Part shown: positions 12,932 to 22,484 of the stretch, piece by piece
Position numbering within the stretch: position 1 is the stretch's first letter
Layout of the letters: each line of letters starts with the position of its first letter
Assembly (NCBI RefSeq): GCF_000611645.1
Contig: NW_014013472.1
Coordinates: forward strand, 10,231-38,409
Source: Monoraphidium neglectum
Lineage: Eukaryota; Chlorophyta; Chlorophyceae; Sphaeropleales; Selenastraceae
Direction: 5' to 3'
DNA: 28,179 nt
Program-made: the position numbers and the translations under genes
The notes under the pieces: model-generated
Database searches by the model: none
Told to the model about the DNA's origin: nothing
Seen by the model: the letters and a program-made list of their open reading frames with translations, nothing else

Positions 12932-14083
12932 GGCGACGGCGGCGGCGGCGTCTGCTGGGTCAAAGGTGGTGGCAGCTGCACTTGCCACAGGAAGGCGCGG
13001 CCATCGCGGTCGCCGCTGATGACGAGGGCGCCGTCGTCCGACACAGCGCAGCACTTGACCTGCGGGCCAGCCGTGTTGCGGCAGGCATGGCGTCGGCCAA
13101 CAGTCATCGCGCCTGCTACATGCTAGGAAATCACGCTGCCAGCTCGCTTGTGGGGCCGGGCCCCGAGTCAATCCCGACACGAATGCTAGGGGCGCCATGC
13201 ATGCGTCCACCTGCGTCACGCAAGCGGAGCGCCATGCACGCGCCCACCTGCGCCATGTGGCCCTCCAAAAACGCAAACTTGCTGGCATGCAGGAGCTGCA
13301 ACTCGATGGCAGGCGCCATCGGGTCGCCGTAGACAGCCGCATGCGAGAGCTGCGGGTTGAAGGCCACCATGCAGCGCCGCGGCCCATGCTGGCGGCTGCT
13401 CACGCGCGTCAGGTTGCGGACGTCGTAGGTGGCTGCGAGCCGCATGAGGGGCGCGCATGCACTTGAGCGTGCCAGGGCATTTGACTCTGTATTTTGAGTT
13501 GCGGCCGCGCTGTAACCAGTAGGCCACCCTGCAGTAATCTTTGCCGACCATTACCACCTTCTTCCTATGTCAAGCCGCCGCACGCAGGTGTGACCACGCA
13601 CCGATGCAGTTGCTGGTGGTGGCCGCGATCACCAGCTCCGGGTCGCCCGCGGCCCACTGCAGCGCGACGCACTGCGTGCCGTGCGTCGTGAGTCGCAGCG
13701 CCTCGTACACATGCTCCATGAAGTCGCCACACAGCTTGTGCGTGCGCTCCGCCGACAGGCTGCCATGGTCTGCTTGGCGGCGGCGTTGGGACAAGGATGG
13801 CGTTCAAGCCGCTCTGCGCCGGGTTTGCCAGGGCCGCTGCAGGTGCATGCAACTGTCATGGGTGCGCGTTCGAACGCGACCGTTGCGCACAGTGTTTGCG
13901 TCGGTGCAATTGAAACACGACCTGGATCGGTAATCTAATTGCTGCATCTGCTGTGGGCTGCACACCTGGTGGGCGGTCGATGCGCCGGCTAGAGCTTCCA
14001 AAAATGAAGGACTCGCCAGCGGCGTAGGAGCGTGTGTGCCGGTGGTGGCCATCTGGGCTGGAGATCCGGCCCCACCCGCGCAT
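9498..14083 (-). CDS. WD40-repeat protein, about two beta-propellers, with polyQ tract
   Basis: WD40 propellers are protein-docking platforms; the partner here is unknown. Proposed exons: 14083-13966, 13769-13602, 13432-13248, 13059-11707, 11418-11259, 11014-10401, 10057-9880 and 9691-9498. They sum to 2970 nt in one frame (989 residues plus TAA). The ATG at 14083 is preceded by an in-frame TGA 15 bases upstream. At least eleven WD-like units can be read, for example DGALVISGDRDGRAFLW, DGRFAFTGAADGSIAIWD, DARKLVTGGDDARVVLWD, DLVVSGGTDGGVVVW, ATLIAAGDGTGVVSGWD and DALVSCGYDGHVAML; one unit is split over an exon join as GHMAQ/VKCCAVS. About 15 Gln lie near residue 200, and Gly/Ala/Pro-rich linkers break the repeats. 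The last strand runs straight into a stop, yet a channel module in the same orientation starts 281 nt on with no start codon. A donor at 9527/9526 (GGCCAC|GTGGCG) would skip the stop and join the channel in phase. Exon calls are strong; the gene end is uncertain. Confidence 0.85.
10298..10362. repeat. CA microsatellite in a WD40 intron
   Basis: CA tract in the intron 10058-10400, TG on the coding strand, about 40 bases from the donor. Confidence 0.9.
12885..12930 (-). repeat. CAG trinucleotide repeat encoding about 15 Gln
   Basis: A pure CTG run on the plus strand, read as CAG on the coding strand inside the large WD40 exon. It sits in a Pro/Gln-rich linker between two WD units, so length changes there should not break a propeller blade. 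Confidence 0.9.
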
Positions 14084-15974
14084 CACGCTGATTCTCTGTC
14101 ACTCTCAAGGAAGCCAGCGCCCGCTTGAGCTGCCTGCGCTGTGATCCTCACGAGCCGCGTGTATGACAGTGACCAACACCAGAGGCGCGGCAGATATCAG
14201 GCACAGCGACAACATGTTAAACATTACATAGATCTATTTATCTCATATACACACATGCGCCCTGGCAGATCAATTGACATTGACCGCGGATCACGTCCTG
14301 CAGCTTGGTGTGTGTAGGTGAAAGTGGTTCGTGACATAAATTGAGGTGGTACGGGTGTCTTTAAGCTGCACGCCACAGGTGATTTGCGCCGTCTGCGGTA
14401 GCGTCACCACCCAACCTGCGCAAGTCGGTGTGCACCTTCATCGCAGGTTCCAGGTGAGAGCAGTCACTATGTCAACACCAGGTGGTCAACTGGTCAACAT
14501 GGCGCCACACGGCCCTGCCCATGCGTGCCATGAACCAACCGCTCGATTGATCAACGTGGATCCTAACACAGTGCGAGTGCTTTCCTGTCCTCCTTCTCAC
14601 TTCACTGGGTGCGCAGCTACCTGCTTCTCCGCGCTTCCCCGCTCCACCCATATGTTGCCATCACCCCCCTCTCGACCTTGCGTGCCCTACGCTTGGTCAA
14701 GCACAGGGTTTCAATCAAGCTGAGATAATTGCCCACCAGTCTTACGCGGTTGCACAAGCGCGCATGGCAGTGCAGAGTCCCAGGGGGGCACCACTACCCG
14801 CACTGCCCCGAAGCAAGATGTTTGCAGGCAGGTTGGTATCGGTTGAAATCATGATGCGCCAGCTAGTGGCCGATGGCCACTATGTCGGCAGCAAGCAGGT
14901 GCAAAATGCATGGATGAACGCTGTCCTAATACCCATGAGCAGTCCCCATGGGACACGACTCCCTACAGTACTGGAATAACATGCCCAATAGTAGGGTTAC
15001 GCATGCAGTGTGGGCGTATCACACCAGCTTGCTGTGACCAACCCTGGCTTGACGACACCCTGGCTGCGGCTGACCCTGTGTTGACCCATCTGGCTGATAG
15101 TTGACCTATCCTGCGCACAGATGGACCACTCTCTGCCACTCGCTGCGTCTAAGGGGTTCAGTAGACTGCATTAATTTTGTTTCACCAAGTCAGTTTTAGC
15201 AACAGCGGGCCGGGAGCTGTCGCAGGAGGTTGCAGAGCAGCGCGTGCAGGTCACAGCAGGTGTGGTCACTTGTCACCGCAGCTGAAGAGTGATGTGCAGC
15301 GCTGTGTCATGCCATTGCTTCTCATTATCTCGCCTCGAGATGATCCAGTATCCGTGGAAGCTTGCTTTGCGTGCGATCTAGAAACACAGCTCAGACTTAG
15401 TTTTGCGGCTTGCAGGGGACACGCAGCTTTTGTGAGTCACACCATTCCATCAAACCTGTAGTTAATTAGTGCTGTACTTGTCAGCACGACTCGCAGCAAC
15501 ACAAACCACCGTTGCAGTAGTGGGGTGCCGCTGCTCCCGCTGGACGCCGCTGCGGACGATTGTGTCAGGGCACACGTCCTCCGGCGCAGGCCTTGCATCA
15601 GGAAGCTCTTGGGCTGGTTGCGGGACACCTGCCGTACATTTGGCGCAGCAGCCCTCCCACGGGCGTGGCTAGAGTGCCCCCGCGCCTGCAGAAGCCAGCG
15701 GGCTGCCCAGGGTCGACGGGCAAGGTGAGGCCCTCGCGCAGCCTTAACCAGCAGCGAGCCGAGCGACCGCCACTGCGTGCCGCGGAGGCACCTCGTAGGG
15801 CAAAGTGCTGTGAGTCGGCGTCCGGGCAGCCCGGCGTGGCGCGTCCTCTTGGCCGAGCTCGCGCAGCCGCTAGCCGACCCTGCCGCTCATCCCCCACCTG
15901 CCAACCATGGCTGGATGCAGGCGACCGCAGCGCCAGGGCAAGCCCTACGTGGGGCCTGAGGCCGCGGGTGCATC
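14084..15974. other. Intergenic region between divergent WD40 and CWC27 genes
   Basis: About 1.9 kb with no supported gene; the short open frames have no recognisable domain or splice context. It should hold both promoters. On the minus strand an AT-rich spot at 14235-14250 reads TATATGAGATAAATA, about 150 bases before the WD40 ATG, and could be a TATA element (weak). GGTCAAC occurs at 14484 and 14492 with GTCAAC at 14471, and TTGACC occurs at 15081 and 15101. Upstream of CWC27, 15500-15970 is GC-rich with no obvious TATA. Confidence 0.6.
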
Positions 15975-18900
15975 ATGTCAAATGTGTACAACTTGGAGCC
16001 CCCGGTGAAGGGCAAGGTGGGCGCCGTCACAACCCACCCGAGCAGGAACTGCGCTGACCGCTGCAGCATAACGGTGCAAATTCGCACCTGCCCGCCTAGC
16101 TGCTGGTCACAGGGCCAGTCGAGACGTCGCCCTTCCCCAGAGAGGCACTGGTGCGGGCAGGCGCAGGGCTCCCGTGCTTCGCTCCGCCCTAAATGCAGTC
16201 GTGCGCAGAATGGCTGCGCTCAACCCCCCTCGCGGCGTCATGCATTCCGCCACGTGTTGCCCTGCGTCACCCAGGTGACCCTCAAGACGACACTGGGTGA
16301 CATCGACATCGAATTATGGGCCAAGGAGGCTCCCAAGGTGGGCAGCTCTGCACTACACCATCGGCATTGCTGAGTACACGGAGGGATCTCTGCTTCGAGG
16401 GCCTGGGGTCTGTCTCAGGGCTGGATCTTTCAAAATGATGCCAGCATGCTCACACGTGCGCTCTCGCATGTGCACACACGTATACACACACACAAACACA
16501 AACGCACGCATACACACACGCGCGCACGCACGCATACACACACACGTGCACGCACACATACACGCACATGCACATGCACACACATGCACACACACATGCA
16601 CACATCTCACGTCACCTTCACAGATCCACTGATCCCATCGCCACCCCCTTGCAGGCAGTCCGCAACTTTGTCCAGCTGTGCCTCGAGGGCTACTATGACG
16701 GCTCCATATTCCACCGTGTCATCCGCGACTTCATGGCGCAGACGGGCGACCCCACCGGCACCGGCACGGGTGCGCCAGGGTTTAGCATTCAGGGTTCAGG
16801 GTCCTTAACCCCATGGGTGCGGACAGATCGAGCACTGCAGAGCTGCCAGGGCTCGGGGGCGGGGGCCTAGCTCGGGGATGTGAGGTGGGCAGGCGAGCGC
16901 GGGGCGGCCGTGCACCGCATTCGTTTGTGCTTCGCACGCTGTCATCGCGCACGAACTCACATGGGCATGCAACGCGTCGGCGGCGGCCGACCGGCAGGCG
17001 GGGAGTCGATTTACGGCGGCCCCTTCAAGGACGAGTTTCACTCGCGGCTGCGCTTCAGCCACCGCGGCCTGGTGGCGTGCGCCAACCAGAACCAGCCCCA
17101 CACCAATGGCAGCCAGTTCTTCATCACGCTTGACAAGTGAGGGGCGGCGGCCCGTGCTTCCCTCTTTGCAAGTTGCCGCGGCCGATGATCTCGGGCGCGG
17201 GCGGCTCCCTGGGTGTTGGGCTTTGACTTGCGCCTCACAATCACTTTCGCAGCCCTGTTTCTCGGGGATTTGACCGGTGTTGGGCCGCACGCGCTCCCCA
17301 CGGAGGAGGTTGGAGGTGCTGCTATCCGCCCACGCCGCCCGGTGTTGTTTTTTTACTGTCGTGATTGTTCGCGCACAGGGCGGAGTGGCTGGACAAGAAG
17401 AACACAATCTTTGGGCGCGTCGGGGGCGACACGATATACAACCTCATCAAGCTCAACGACTACGAGGTGCGTCATCAGGGTCCTCCTTAGTCAGGCATGA
17501 CTCCCGTGGGGTAGGCAGTCAGCTCGGGGCGGCAGTCTGCAAGGGCACCTGCGCCCGTCCACTCCAGCTCAACATGAAAGCCTGACCTGCAGGGGGTGGG
17601 GTTGTGGATCTGGCCGCCCGTCCCCACCCTTTGCCCTCATTTCACCCGCTTCTCGACCCTGCGATGTGAAACAACCCCAGGTCGACGCCAACGACCGTCC
17701 ATTGGAGCCGCCGCTTATCTTGGTGCGCTGCCCCCCCCCCTTCTCGCTGCCTGCGCAGTCCCCGGTTGATGGTTGTTCCTCCCAAAGTGGCCCCGCCAGC
17801 AAGCCACGCCGTCGGCCGCACATGCAAACCCACTAAGGACCCTGGAACATTCCCAAAAGCGCTGCCAATGCGTTCTGCATTGGTCTCAGCCACTTGCAGG
17901 CTGGTCTGGACCCTTTCCTTCCACTCGTATACCCTAAACCTCCATCTGAGAAGCCTCAACTCGGAACCTCCATCTCAGAGCTGTGAGGTTCAGTGGAACC
18001 CCTTTGAGGATATCGTGCCGCGCACGACACCAGAGGAGCGGAATGCGGAGCAGCAGCACAAGTGCGCCCGCGTGCTCGCGCTCGCACCTGCACGCGCCCT
18101 CTTGCGCCGGCACGCGCGCTCTGGGGAACAGACCGTCGCCAAGCAGGCGCAGCCCACGCGCCGACCCCTGCGGCGCTGCCCACTCGTCTGCCATCGCTGA
18201 CAACCGCCCTCAGCAACGCATAGGCATGCATGCGCGACGCACGAGCATGCATGCGTGACGCAGGGGCAGCCCACATGCATAACACAACACCCCACCCCCT
18301 AGCCCCTTTTTCCCCTGCCGCGCCAGGCTCATAGCTGACCCACGCAACCCCTTACCATCCACACATTATCCAGGGCGGCCGCGGCGGCGCGCGCAGAAAA
18401 GAAGGGCCGCAAGCGCAACCTGGCGCTGCTGTCGTTCGGGGAAGACGCGGAGGCGGACGAGACCCAGATCAGGGAGATGGGGCGCAGGTGGGTCCAGAGG
18501 GCTGGCATGCGGCCTGGCATGCAGACTGGCAGGCTTGTTGACAGGTGTTGGGGGTTTGGACCTGTAGGGGACTCAGGGTCTCTGGGGGGGCTTTGGGCCA
18601 TGAGCATAACGTGTGGTCTGCTCTTCCATTCCCATGCGTGGGGCGCGTTGGGGTGGGGGATGCGTCATTGTATCGTAATCCACGATGCGCTCTGGTGACG
18701 TGTCTTGCTGGAAGCACTAACCCATTACTTTAAAGTTGCACACGCTCATCAACGCAAATGCAGCGTCTGTCACTTGTTTAAACACACACACACACACACA
18801 CGCACACGCACATGCGCGCACTCACACACGCGCGCACACACACACACACACAGCGCCAAGGTCAAGAGCGCCCATGAGGTGCTGAAGGGCGACGCCCGCC

Positions 18901-20736
18901 TGCTAGCCCCAGATGAGACCCCTGAGGTCGAGGAAATGGAGCGCAGGCGACAGGAGGCGCTGGACCGCGTGCGCGCGACGCTCAAAGCGGGGGCGACAGG
19001 GGAAGGGGCCGGCGGCGGCGGCGGCGGCGAAGGCAAGGGCGGAAGGGAGGGCGCCGCGGAGCGGGTCGAGAGGGAGCGGGCGGAGCGGCGGGCGCGCGAG
19101 GGGACCGGCGGGGGCGACAGCAAGGGCAAGAGCGGCGGGGACAGCGGCAGCAGCGGCAGCAGCAGCAGCGACGAGGAGGAGGAGCGGCGGGATGGCGGCG
19201 GCGGGAAAGGCCGCGGCGGGGATCGCGGCAGCGCGGCGGAGGCGGTGGCGGAGCGGAGGGCTTTCATTGAGGAGAAGCGGGCGGAGACGCTGCAAAAGGG
19301 GATCGGCAGGTTTGTTTGGCGGGCGCGTCGCTTGCGTTGTTTGTACCCTCGTGTGTGCGTGAAGCAACGTCGAGGGAACACGTCTGCCGACGTGGGCGCA
19401 TGTGCGCTGCAGCAATTGCTTGTGACGGATATAAGCGGAGCACGTCTGACTCAGCGTCCCGCGTCTGCTGCTGCTGCCGGGATGCCTCCAGGCCCCTGAG
19501 TCTTTGATATGCACCATTACACACGGGCAGACAGCACCAGACGCTCGCGCAAACCTGTACGCATGTTTGACCTGCGGTCAACGCGTCCACATGTGACCTG
19601 CGGTCAATGCTTCCACGGTTGACCTGCGGTCAACGCAACGCTTTCACCCCCTGCCGACCCCAGGGTGCGCGCCCCTGATGCGGTGGCGGATGCAGACCTG
19701 CTCAAGCCGTGGCAGGTAAGCTGCGATCGGTTTGGGGGTACGTGTGTGAGTATGCATTTGTTGATTGTGTATTCGTAGGTGTATGTGTATGTGTATGTTT
19801 GGATGAACATGTGTGTGTGTGTGGTTGTGTTGATATCCGAGGGCATGCACACACACGTGCGCGCGTGTCATTCTTGAGCGCGCTGACACACTCACTCACG
19901 CACACACACACTTCAAAACACACAACATTCATGTCTCAATCAGACACATTGACAACACCCACGCATGTACTCTCTCTTTAGATCATGCGGGAACAATTCA
20001 AGAGCAAGAAGCGTGCCATTGGGGACCGCCAGAAAGACACCCTGGCCCGCCTGGCCGCCTTCCAGACCAAGCTCAAGGCCCCCCCAGCTGACGACGGCGC
20101 CGGCGATGCCGACGAGGGGGCCGGCGAGCCTGGAGCGCGCGAGGCGGTGCCGGCGGCGGCGGCGGCAGTGGAGCAGGGGCAGGGGCGCCGTGAGGAGGAG
20201 GAGGAGGGCGCGTACGACGGGCGCGTCAAGGAGAGCATAGACCACCGCGCGTACATGCCGGCCGCGTGGCGGGTCGATGATTATGGGGAGGACGAGGAGG
20301 ACGGGGGCGGGCAGCTCGACCTGGCGGCGCTGCGGCGGCACAGGCTGGAGTTTGCGAAGGGCAGCAAGGCTGGCGAGCTGGGGCTGGGCGGAGACGGCAG
20401 GTGGGCTGACGGGCGGTTGGATGGCGCTTTGTGAACGGCGTGGGCGCTGCTGCGAGGGGCTACGCCTTTACTGGCGGGTTGGGGCCTCACTCGAGTGCTT
20501 GTAGGCTCGGCGCTTTATCTGTATCCCCATTCGGCCTGTGTTTGCATCTGGTTACGTATCCAATTATGTGGTCAACTCTATCATCCCACCAACACGCCCC
20601 CCCCCCTTATGACAGGGCCCTGGATGACTACGTGGTGTTTGACCCCCTCCTTGAGGCAGCCAAGGGGAAGTTCTCAAAGGCGGCTCAGAAGGAGAAGAAG
20701 AAGCAGACCGCATGGGCGGGCCGCGGCGTCGGATGA
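15975..20736 (+). CDS. CWC27: Spliceosome-associated cyclophilin CWC27 (peptidyl-prolyl isomerase family)
   Basis: CWC27 is a nuclear cyclophilin-type protein bound to the activated (Bact) spliceosome. Exons: 15975-16016, 16275-16337, 16655-16769, 16998-17136, 17379-17466, 17681-17722, 17979-18061, 18374-18487, 18854-19309, 19664-19715, 19982-20400, 20616-20736. They sum to 1734 nt, giving 577 residues plus TGA, with phase kept at all eleven introns. The start [14 protein letters not shown] matches the family N-terminus. The cyclophilin domain spans about residues 15-165, with FHRV (R56), FMAQ (61-64), [14 protein letters not shown] (74-87) and NGSQFFITL (110-118). After it come [14 protein letters not shown], the family motif [19 protein letters not shown], an acidic/Gly-rich low-complexity part, FKSKKRAI, and the end motif [18 protein letters not shown]123 stands where cyclophilin A has its substrate-contacting Trp; human CWC27 is reported to have Glu there. 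Identification is close to certain; the low-complexity exon is the least conserved part. Confidence 0.96.
16471..16604. repeat. CA-rich microsatellite in CWC27 intron 2
   Basis: Alternating CA with ACGC and ATGC interruptions; CA on the coding strand. It ends about 50 bases before the acceptor of exon 3. Confidence 0.9.
18224..18261. repeat. Short tandem direct repeat in CWC27 intron 7
   Basis: GCATGCATGCGCGACGC at 18224 recurs with one change at 18245, a 21-base period. It lies in the intron 18062-18373; no function is apparent. Confidence 0.7.
18781..18852. repeat. CA microsatellite abutting a CWC27 3' splice site
   Basis: A CA/CGCA tract runs directly into the acceptor of exon 9 (CACACACACAG at the junction). 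The usual pyrimidine tract is replaced by alternating CA. Confidence 0.9.
19567..19633. repeat. Three tandem copies of an inverted-repeat unit (TTGACC-N3-GGTCAA) in CWC27 intron 9
   Basis: TTGACCTGCGGTCAA starts at 19567 and 19619, and a one-base variant (GTGACC...) starts at 19593; the period is exactly 26 bases. Each unit has 6-base arms around TGC. TTGAC is the core of the plant W-box bound by WRKY factors, so each full unit carries two opposed W-box-like sites. The repeat is plain to see; any regulatory role is inference. Confidence 0.85.
19740..19924. repeat. Mixed TG then CA tracts in CWC27 intron 10
   Basis: GTGTATGT-type repeats up to about 19833 are followed by CA-type repeats from about 19847. 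The two halves are partly complementary, so the intron transcript could fold into a long hairpin between donor 19716 and acceptor 19981. Confidence 0.8.
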
Positions 20737-20954
20737 CCGCCAGTTCTGCCCTTGTGATGCAGTGCGTGAGGCCCTGAGGTGGCGAGCACGCCCAGCGCCG
20801 TCGCTGGTTGCTCTTTGCTTCCAAATCTTTGGGTTTCAGCGTCTGGGTGCTGCATGCTGCATGGTTGTTTGCCGCCTGCGTATTAGGGCAGTGACCATGG
20901 GTACTGATCACTGCTTGTGCGGTTTCATGCCCTGAGAGGCCTGCGGATGGCGGG

Positions 20955-20959
20955 TGTAA
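20955..20959 (+). terminator. Putative polyadenylation signal TGTAA of CWC27
   Basis: TGTAA lies about 220 bases after the CWC27 stop, a plausible 3' UTR length. TGTAA is the known chlorophyte near-upstream element. Confidence 0.6.
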
Positions 20960-21606
20960 GAATACATGCTGCGGGCACATCAACTCTGTCTTGCTCGGTC
21001 TATGCTTTTCCCACGGGGTGTGATATGCGTCATACGCAGGCGGTACACAAGGTATAATCAGGATTTTTCAGGTGGCAGTTGACCAGGAAGCACATTCAGC
21101 TCAGAAAGGCAGTGTTGCAGGCTTATTGGCTTGATTGCGCTGGACGGGGACTGGATCGGGCAAAACTGCGCAATGGATTGCGTGACCGTGCTGGGCTGGC
21201 CCGCATCGCCCGTGTTCCCTTGTGGCCCCTGTGACGTGCACTGCATTTGGATGCAATGGTTTGAATTGAGTTTCACCAATTTCCTGCTTTGACAAGAGCA
21301 TGTATGTTGTTGTGCCTGTCTTGTTGACATTGTTCGCAGGCTAGCGTGTGCACCTGTGCCAGTGGGCGCTGCCTGTAGCCCACCCCTGTGCCGCGGTTGC
21401 CGTGCGCTCGCTATTCCGTTGATGCTCAACAGTCCCCAAGCTTTGGGTGAACTCGCGGTCTCGTCAATGGGGACGTGCAGGGGAGAAGCCTGCCACCCCC
21501 CACACTGTGACCCCCTCCGTGCCAACATCAGCTGTGCTGCAAGCGGCAGGTCACCGTGCCAATCTTTCCTCGGACCAGGCAACCACGAGCATGAGGCTGC
21601 GCATTT

Positions 21607-21646
21607 CTCCATCGTAACATATACTTTTTTCTCCATCGTAACATGT
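21607..21646. repeat. Short direct repeat, 24-base period
   Basis: CTCCATCGTAACAT occurs at 21607 and 21631, separated by a T-rich spacer. Two copies only, in non-coding sequence. Confidence 0.7.
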
Positions 21647-21963
21647 ATTTCTCGGCCAGGGACCCTCTCGCGCACGGCCACTTGTGGGGCCGCATGGGTT
21701 GTGTCTTGTCTGGACAGCCCCTCATGGACTGTGCTGACTGCCGTGCCCGCCGCCCACATACCGGGTTGTGGAGCTGCAACGGTGGACACGCACCAGGCAC
21801 TTGAAGATAACCTGCTGGAAGACCGGCCAAGCGCCTGACAGACCTTGCCCTTGTCCGTGTGCCAGGCTGCTCTGCCCGCGGAGGACCTCAAGCCTGTTCT
21901 TTTTGCGCAGCTATTGTTTGAGTGAATCGTGTGCGCCACTACAGTATGATATACGGTACCTAA

Positions 21964-21981
21964 TAGTACTACGTAGTACTA
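21964..21981. repeat. Perfect 18-base palindrome
   Basis: TAGTACTACGTAGTACTA reads the same on both strands. It lies in an AT-richer patch (21940-22000) about 500 bases before the HNH-like coding frame. Dimeric factor site or chance cannot be told apart from sequence. Confidence 0.75.
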
Positions 21982-22484
21982 CCTATTACTACCTCAGCGT
22001 CTTACTTACCTGCTCATCTTTGCCAGTTTGTGTTCAAGGGTGGAGTCGCCGGCCATTCCAGGTATTGTACGAGCCCTGGAAGTTTCTTATTGGCAGGTGG
22101 CGGCCCCACGAGCGACAAAGCTGGGTTACATTTCAGTTGCTTGCATCTCCAGGCTTCGTCAAGCTGTGCACAGCTCTGGCCCTTCCGGTAATGCAATAGT
22201 GGTATGCACGGCTTGGGAGCAGACGACAGGCACACGCGCAGCGCTGGGCCCCCTGAAAGCTTCGACTTGGAGCAGCTCATCCGGGCCTTCGCGACCAACC
22301 CTGTCGTTTGTTGCGCTGCAGCGTGCAGCCGAAGGAGACTGAGCGCAAAGGGGTGCTTTCATCGTTCCAGTCCCTGCCCGGTAAGGTCACAGACTGGGTC
22401 CTGGATGTCGGCGCTGTGCTTGCGCGGCTGCTTGAACTCTCCCTTGCGCCCCTGAAGCCATGGCACCCACAGGTTCTGATTGGC

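Larger units (their letters stand above)
20960..22484. other. Region without a confirmed gene between CWC27 and the HNH gene
   Basis: No domain is recognised on either strand as far as about 22100. Coding density is low and the tail (21940-22020) is AT-richer than the surroundings. Between 22162 and 22380 there are exon-like pieces on the plus strand: a segment ending at donor CTTCCG|GTAATG near 22191, SFDLEQLIRAFATNP (about 22258-22302), and QPKETERKGVLSSFQSLP, which is in frame with the HNH gene and ends at a strong GTAAGG donor near 22380. These may be 5' exons of the HNH gene but could not be joined without a frame break. Confidence 0.4.

Noticed and set aside
14346..14723. 125-codon plus-strand frame in the intergenic region
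   Set aside because: No domain, no splice context and unremarkable composition.
19567..19633. CRISPR-like array
   Set aside because: Only three short units with spacers of about 11 bases, in a eukaryotic intron; no cas genes.
21058..21939. Open frame of 293 codons on the minus strand
   Set aside because: It has no recognisable domain, starts with GTG rather than ATG, spans a direct repeat, and its residue composition looks like translated non-coding DNA.
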